A stretch of 64,000 bases of DNA from Oscillatoria sp. FACHB-1407 (GTDB lineage: Bacteria; Cyanobacteriota; Cyanobacteriia; Elainellales; Elainellaceae): NCBI RefSeq assembly GCF_014697545.1, contig NZ_JACJSA010000001.1:186001-250000 (forward strand), given 5' to 3'. The notes beneath the pieces were generated by a model. That model saw only the letters and a program-made list of their open reading frames with translations, searched no databases and was not told the origin of the DNA. Positions within the stretch are counted from its first letter, which is position 1. Every line of letters starts with the position of its first letter. Shown one piece after another: positions 61,644-64,000 of this stretch. Made by a program: the position numbers and the translations under genes.

Positions 61644-62741
61644 ATGAGTTACCGACATAATTCACGAGGAATTTCTTGGATCAATCGTCGTAAGTTTTTG
61701 CAATATGGGGCGATCGCTCTAGGCACCGGGATTGCCACTGCCTGCACAGCAAATCAGCCAGCAGCAGAACAGTCCCCAGCGGCTGAAAGCTCTGCGGCAA
61801 GCCCGTCTCCTACTGGAGAACTGACTAAAATCACCTACGGCACGAATTGGTACGCTCAGGCAGAACATGGCGGCTTTTACCAGGCGGTTGCCACAGGTAT
61901 TTACGAAGAATACGGCTTAGATGTCACCATTCAGATGGGCGGTCCTCAAGTCAACGGGACACAACTTCTCATGGGTGGGGCGATCGACTTTTTTATGGGC
62001 TATGCCTCCGATGCCATCAAATCCATTGAGGAAGGCATCCCCAAGGTCACCGTTGCAGCCATCTTCCAAAAAGACCCGCAGATTCTCATGGCTCACCCTG
62101 ACACAGCAGACTCTTTGGAAGACTTGAAGGAAAGACCCATCTTCATTTCGCAAGCGGCAAACGTTACCTACTGGCCCTTCTTGCGAGCAAAATATGGCTT
62201 TACAGACGCTCAAAAACGTCCGTATAACTTCAACCCGGGTCCCTTTTTGGCTGACAAAATGGCAGCACAACAAGGTTATCTCAGCTCTGAGCCCCTGGCA
62301 ATTCGCAAAGAAGGTGGGTTTGACCCAGTCGTTTTTCTGTTAGCAGACTTTGGCTATAACCCTTACTCCACAACGATCGAGTGCAAGCGCGAACTGATTG
62401 AAACGAACCCCGATCTGGTACAGCGATTTGTTGATGCGTCGATCAAAGGCTGGTATAGCTATCTCCATGGTGATCCGGCACCAGCCAATGCGTTGATTAA
62501 ACAGGCCAACCCAGAAATGACCGACGAGCAAATTGCTTACGGTATCGAGAAAATGAAGGAATACGGCATTGCAGAATCGGGTGAAGCACTGGAATTAGGA
62601 ATCGGGGCAATGACCGACGAGCGATGGAAGTCCTTCTTTGACACCATGGCGGCGGAAGGCGTGTTCAAAAAAGAGACTGACTACACTCAGGCGTATACCC
62701 TGCAATTCGTCAATAAAGGCGTAGATGCTTACAAAGCATAA
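61644..62741 (+). CDS. NMT1/THI5-like ABC substrate-binding protein
   Basis: 365 residues. N-terminus INRRKFLQYGAIALGTGIATAC has a twin-arginine and a lipobox-like TAC, so it may be exported by Tat as a lipoprotein; a Ser/Ala/Pro linker follows. Binding-domain motifs: TYGTNWYAQAEHGGFYQAVATGIYEEYGLDVTIQMGG, FMGYASDAIKSIEEGIPKVTVAA. This is the NMT1 (ThiY/SsuA-like) family that binds pyrimidine precursors, sulfonates or similar compounds. First gene of a binding protein, ATPase, permease operon; ligand unknown. Confidence 0.88.
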   Translation: MSYRHNSRGISWINRRKFLQYGAIALGTGIATACTANQPAAEQSPAAESSAASPSPTGELTKITYGTNWYAQAEHGGFYQAVATGIYEEYGLDVTIQMGGPQVNGTQLLMGGAIDFFMGYASDAIKSIEEGIPKVTVAAIFQKDPQILMAHPDTADSLEDLKERPIFISQAANVTYWPFLRAKYGFTDAQKRPYNFNPGPFLADKMAAQQGYLSSEPLAIRKEGGFDPVVFLLADFGYNPYSTTIECKRELIETNPDLVQRFVDASIKGWYSYLHGDPAPANALIKQANPEMTDEQIAYGIEKMKEYGIAESGEALELGIGAMTDERWKSFFDTMAAEGVFKKETDYTQAYTLQFVNKGVDAYKA

Positions 62742-62801
62742 GGGTATTCTGAAGGTAGCTAACGTTGAATGAATTGCCACTACTTGAGGAACCCTTAACG
62801 C

Positions 62802-63602
62802 ATGAATCTTGCTCCAGCATTTACGCTGACAGATGTCAGTAAGGTCTACTCCAACGGCACGGTTGCTCTGCGAGACTTGAATCTAACCGTTGGTGAGGGT
62901 CAGTTTGTTAGCCTTGTTGGTCCCTCTGGTTGTGGCAAAAGTACCGTTCTACGAATGATTGCTGGTCTGGGCAGCATGAGTTCGGGGTCAATTCAGTGGG
63001 GGAGTAGCTCCCCCCGCAAATTGGCGTTTGTCTTTCAAGAGGCGGCATTGATGCCCTGGGCATCGGTTTATGACAATGTGCGGTTGCCTTTGAAATTGGC
63101 AGGGATGTCAAAGCCTGCCTCTGAAGCGGCGGTAGCCGAGGCAATTCGTCTGGTGGACCTGCGAGGTTTTGAAGGGGCTTATCCCCGAGAGCTGTCGGGT
63201 GGGATGAAAATGCGAGTTTCCATTGCACGGGCATTGGTGACAAAGCCTGAAATTTTGCTCATGGACGAACCGTTTGGTGCCCTTGATGAGATGACCCGTA
63301 GCAAACTCAACAGCGATTTGCTGGATTTGTGGAGCGACAAACAGTGGACGGTTGTGTTTGTCACTCACAATATTTATGAGGCGGTTTACCTGTCGAATCG
63401 AGTGATTGTAATGGCAGCTCGTCCGGGACGGGTGGTTGCAGATGTGGCGATCGCCGCTCCCTATCCTCGTACCGAAGAGTTCCGAACGTCTCCCCTGTTC
63501 AATGAATATTGCCGGGATATTTCCCATACTCTGGCACAGGCAGCAAACCAACCTTTGATGGCATCCGCAAACGGCAAGAACCTATTCAACTCAGTGTTAT
63601 AA
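62802..63602 (+). CDS. ABC transporter ATP-binding protein (SsuB/TauB-like)
   Basis: 266 residues. Walker A GPSGCGKST, Q-loop FVFQEAALMPWASV, signature LSGGMKMRVSIARAL, Walker B ILLMDEPFGALDE and switch His in VFVTHNIYEAVYLSNRV. This is the nitrate/sulfonate/taurine-type ATPase subgroup (LMPW after the Q-loop). It powers the importer whose binding protein is encoded 60 bases upstream; the permease starts 17 bases downstream. Confidence 0.95.
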   Translation: MNLAPAFTLTDVSKVYSNGTVALRDLNLTVGEGQFVSLVGPSGCGKSTVLRMIAGLGSMSSGSIQWGSSSPRKLAFVFQEAALMPWASVYDNVRLPLKLAGMSKPASEAAVAEAIRLVDLRGFEGAYPRELSGGMKMRVSIARALVTKPEILLMDEPFGALDEMTRSKLNSDLLDLWSDKQWTVVFVTHNIYEAVYLSNRVIVMAARPGRVVADVAIAAPYPRTEEFRTSPLFNEYCRDISHTLAQAANQPLMASANGKNLFNSVL

Positions 63603-63618
63603 ACGGCTTATCCCGGCT

Positions 63619-64000
63619 ATGGTGCACAAACTGATCACTCTGATTTTGCAACTGTGGGAAGGGCTTTTGCCCAATTCAGTTCTTCCCAAAAGTGCCAATC
63701 CATTTGGAGGGTTTGCCCGTGACACAACGTTGTCAGACGGGCAACAGAACAGGGCAGCGCGATCGCAAAGACTCGCCTGGATGGCGTGGGTGGTATCACC
63801 GGATGTGCTGGCACCTGTCAGCGTCGGGCTGTTGGTACTGGTCATTTGGCAAGTTGCTGTTTGGGTAACGGGCATTCCACCCTATCTGCTGCCGGGTCCG
63901 CTCCTGGTGCTGCAAACGCTCATTCAGGAGTGGGGTAGCCTGTTTCCCTCATTGCTGATCACACTCAAAATCACAGTAGTTGCCTTTATTGCAGCGATCG
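63619..64000 (+). CDS. ABC transporter permease (3' truncated at window edge)
   Basis: Open frame from the ATG at 63619 to the right edge, 127 residues visible, no stop. An N-terminal hydrophilic extension of ~55 residues precedes the first transmembrane helix (PVSVGLLVLVIWQVAVWVTG), followed by IPPYLLPGPLLVLQTLIQEWGSLFPSLLITLKITVVAFIAAI, the usual opening of SsuC/TauC-type permeases. With the two upstream genes it makes a complete importer. Short spacing suggests one operon. Rest of the gene lies outside. Confidence 0.9.
   Translation, partial: MVHKLITLILQLWEGLLPNSVLPKSANPFGGFARDTTLSDGQQNRAARSQRLAWMAWVVSPDVLAPVSVGLLVLVIWQVAVWVTGIPPYLLPGPLLVLQTLIQEWGSLFPSLLITLKITVVAFIAAI

Overview
The window is a chromosomal segment of a cyanobacterium, probably a filamentous Leptolyngbya-like one; the genus is an inference. 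The direct evidence is genes found only in oxygenic phototrophs (petB, petD, psbO, psaF, psaJ, ctpA, a SigF-type sigma factor) and the very frequent GCGATCGC palindrome (HIP1) inside and between genes. There is no rRNA, CRISPR array, transposase or prophage. One tRNA, Phe(GAA), is present. Both edges cut genes: a MarC-family gene on the left and an ABC permease on the right.

Left part (1-13 kb): accessory carbohydrate metabolism. A PhyH-type dioxygenase, a GH43 glycosidase preceded by a ~300 bp degenerate tandem repeat, a cupin, galE, a glycosyltransferase, UDP-galactopyranose mutase (glf), a GH1-RmlD fusion, and a CrtO-like FAD oxidoreductase coupled to a disordered protein. galE plus glf plus a glycosyltransferase suggests an envelope glycan containing galactofuranose.

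13-27 kb: small secreted, regulatory and membrane genes. These include lipoproteins, an Lrp/AsnC regulator, plsY, a double CAP-domain protein, and a LysE exporter/DUF3291 operon divergent from a MocR regulator with an obvious operator region. A CNT nucleoside transporter and the D1-processing protease ctpA follow.

27-46 kb: petBD, an RsbW-like anti-sigma kinase, a coupled GT4-Gmd-GT4 cassette, several exported proteins, a TPR protein, sigF, a pentapeptide-repeat protein, psbO, clpP and a TerC-family membrane protein.

46-64 kb: housekeeping genes (ndk, speA, tsaD, psaFJ, a Uma2 protein, a second LysE, rqcH, a tandem RemA protein, gmk, a SagB-like oxidoreductase, tRNA-Phe, gpmA, grxC-gshB) and an NMT1-type ABC importer running off the right end.

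The most unusual items are: (i) one ORF holding two RemA/DUF370 domains just upstream of gmk and divergent from rqcH; (ii) a ~105-nt element that can fold, present once upstream of terC and once, inverted, downstream of psaJ; (iii) three TTTGTA boxes spaced exactly 21 bp apart before psaF; (iv) the GH1-RmlD fusion; (v) a dispersed multi-hairpin repeat in three intergenic regions.
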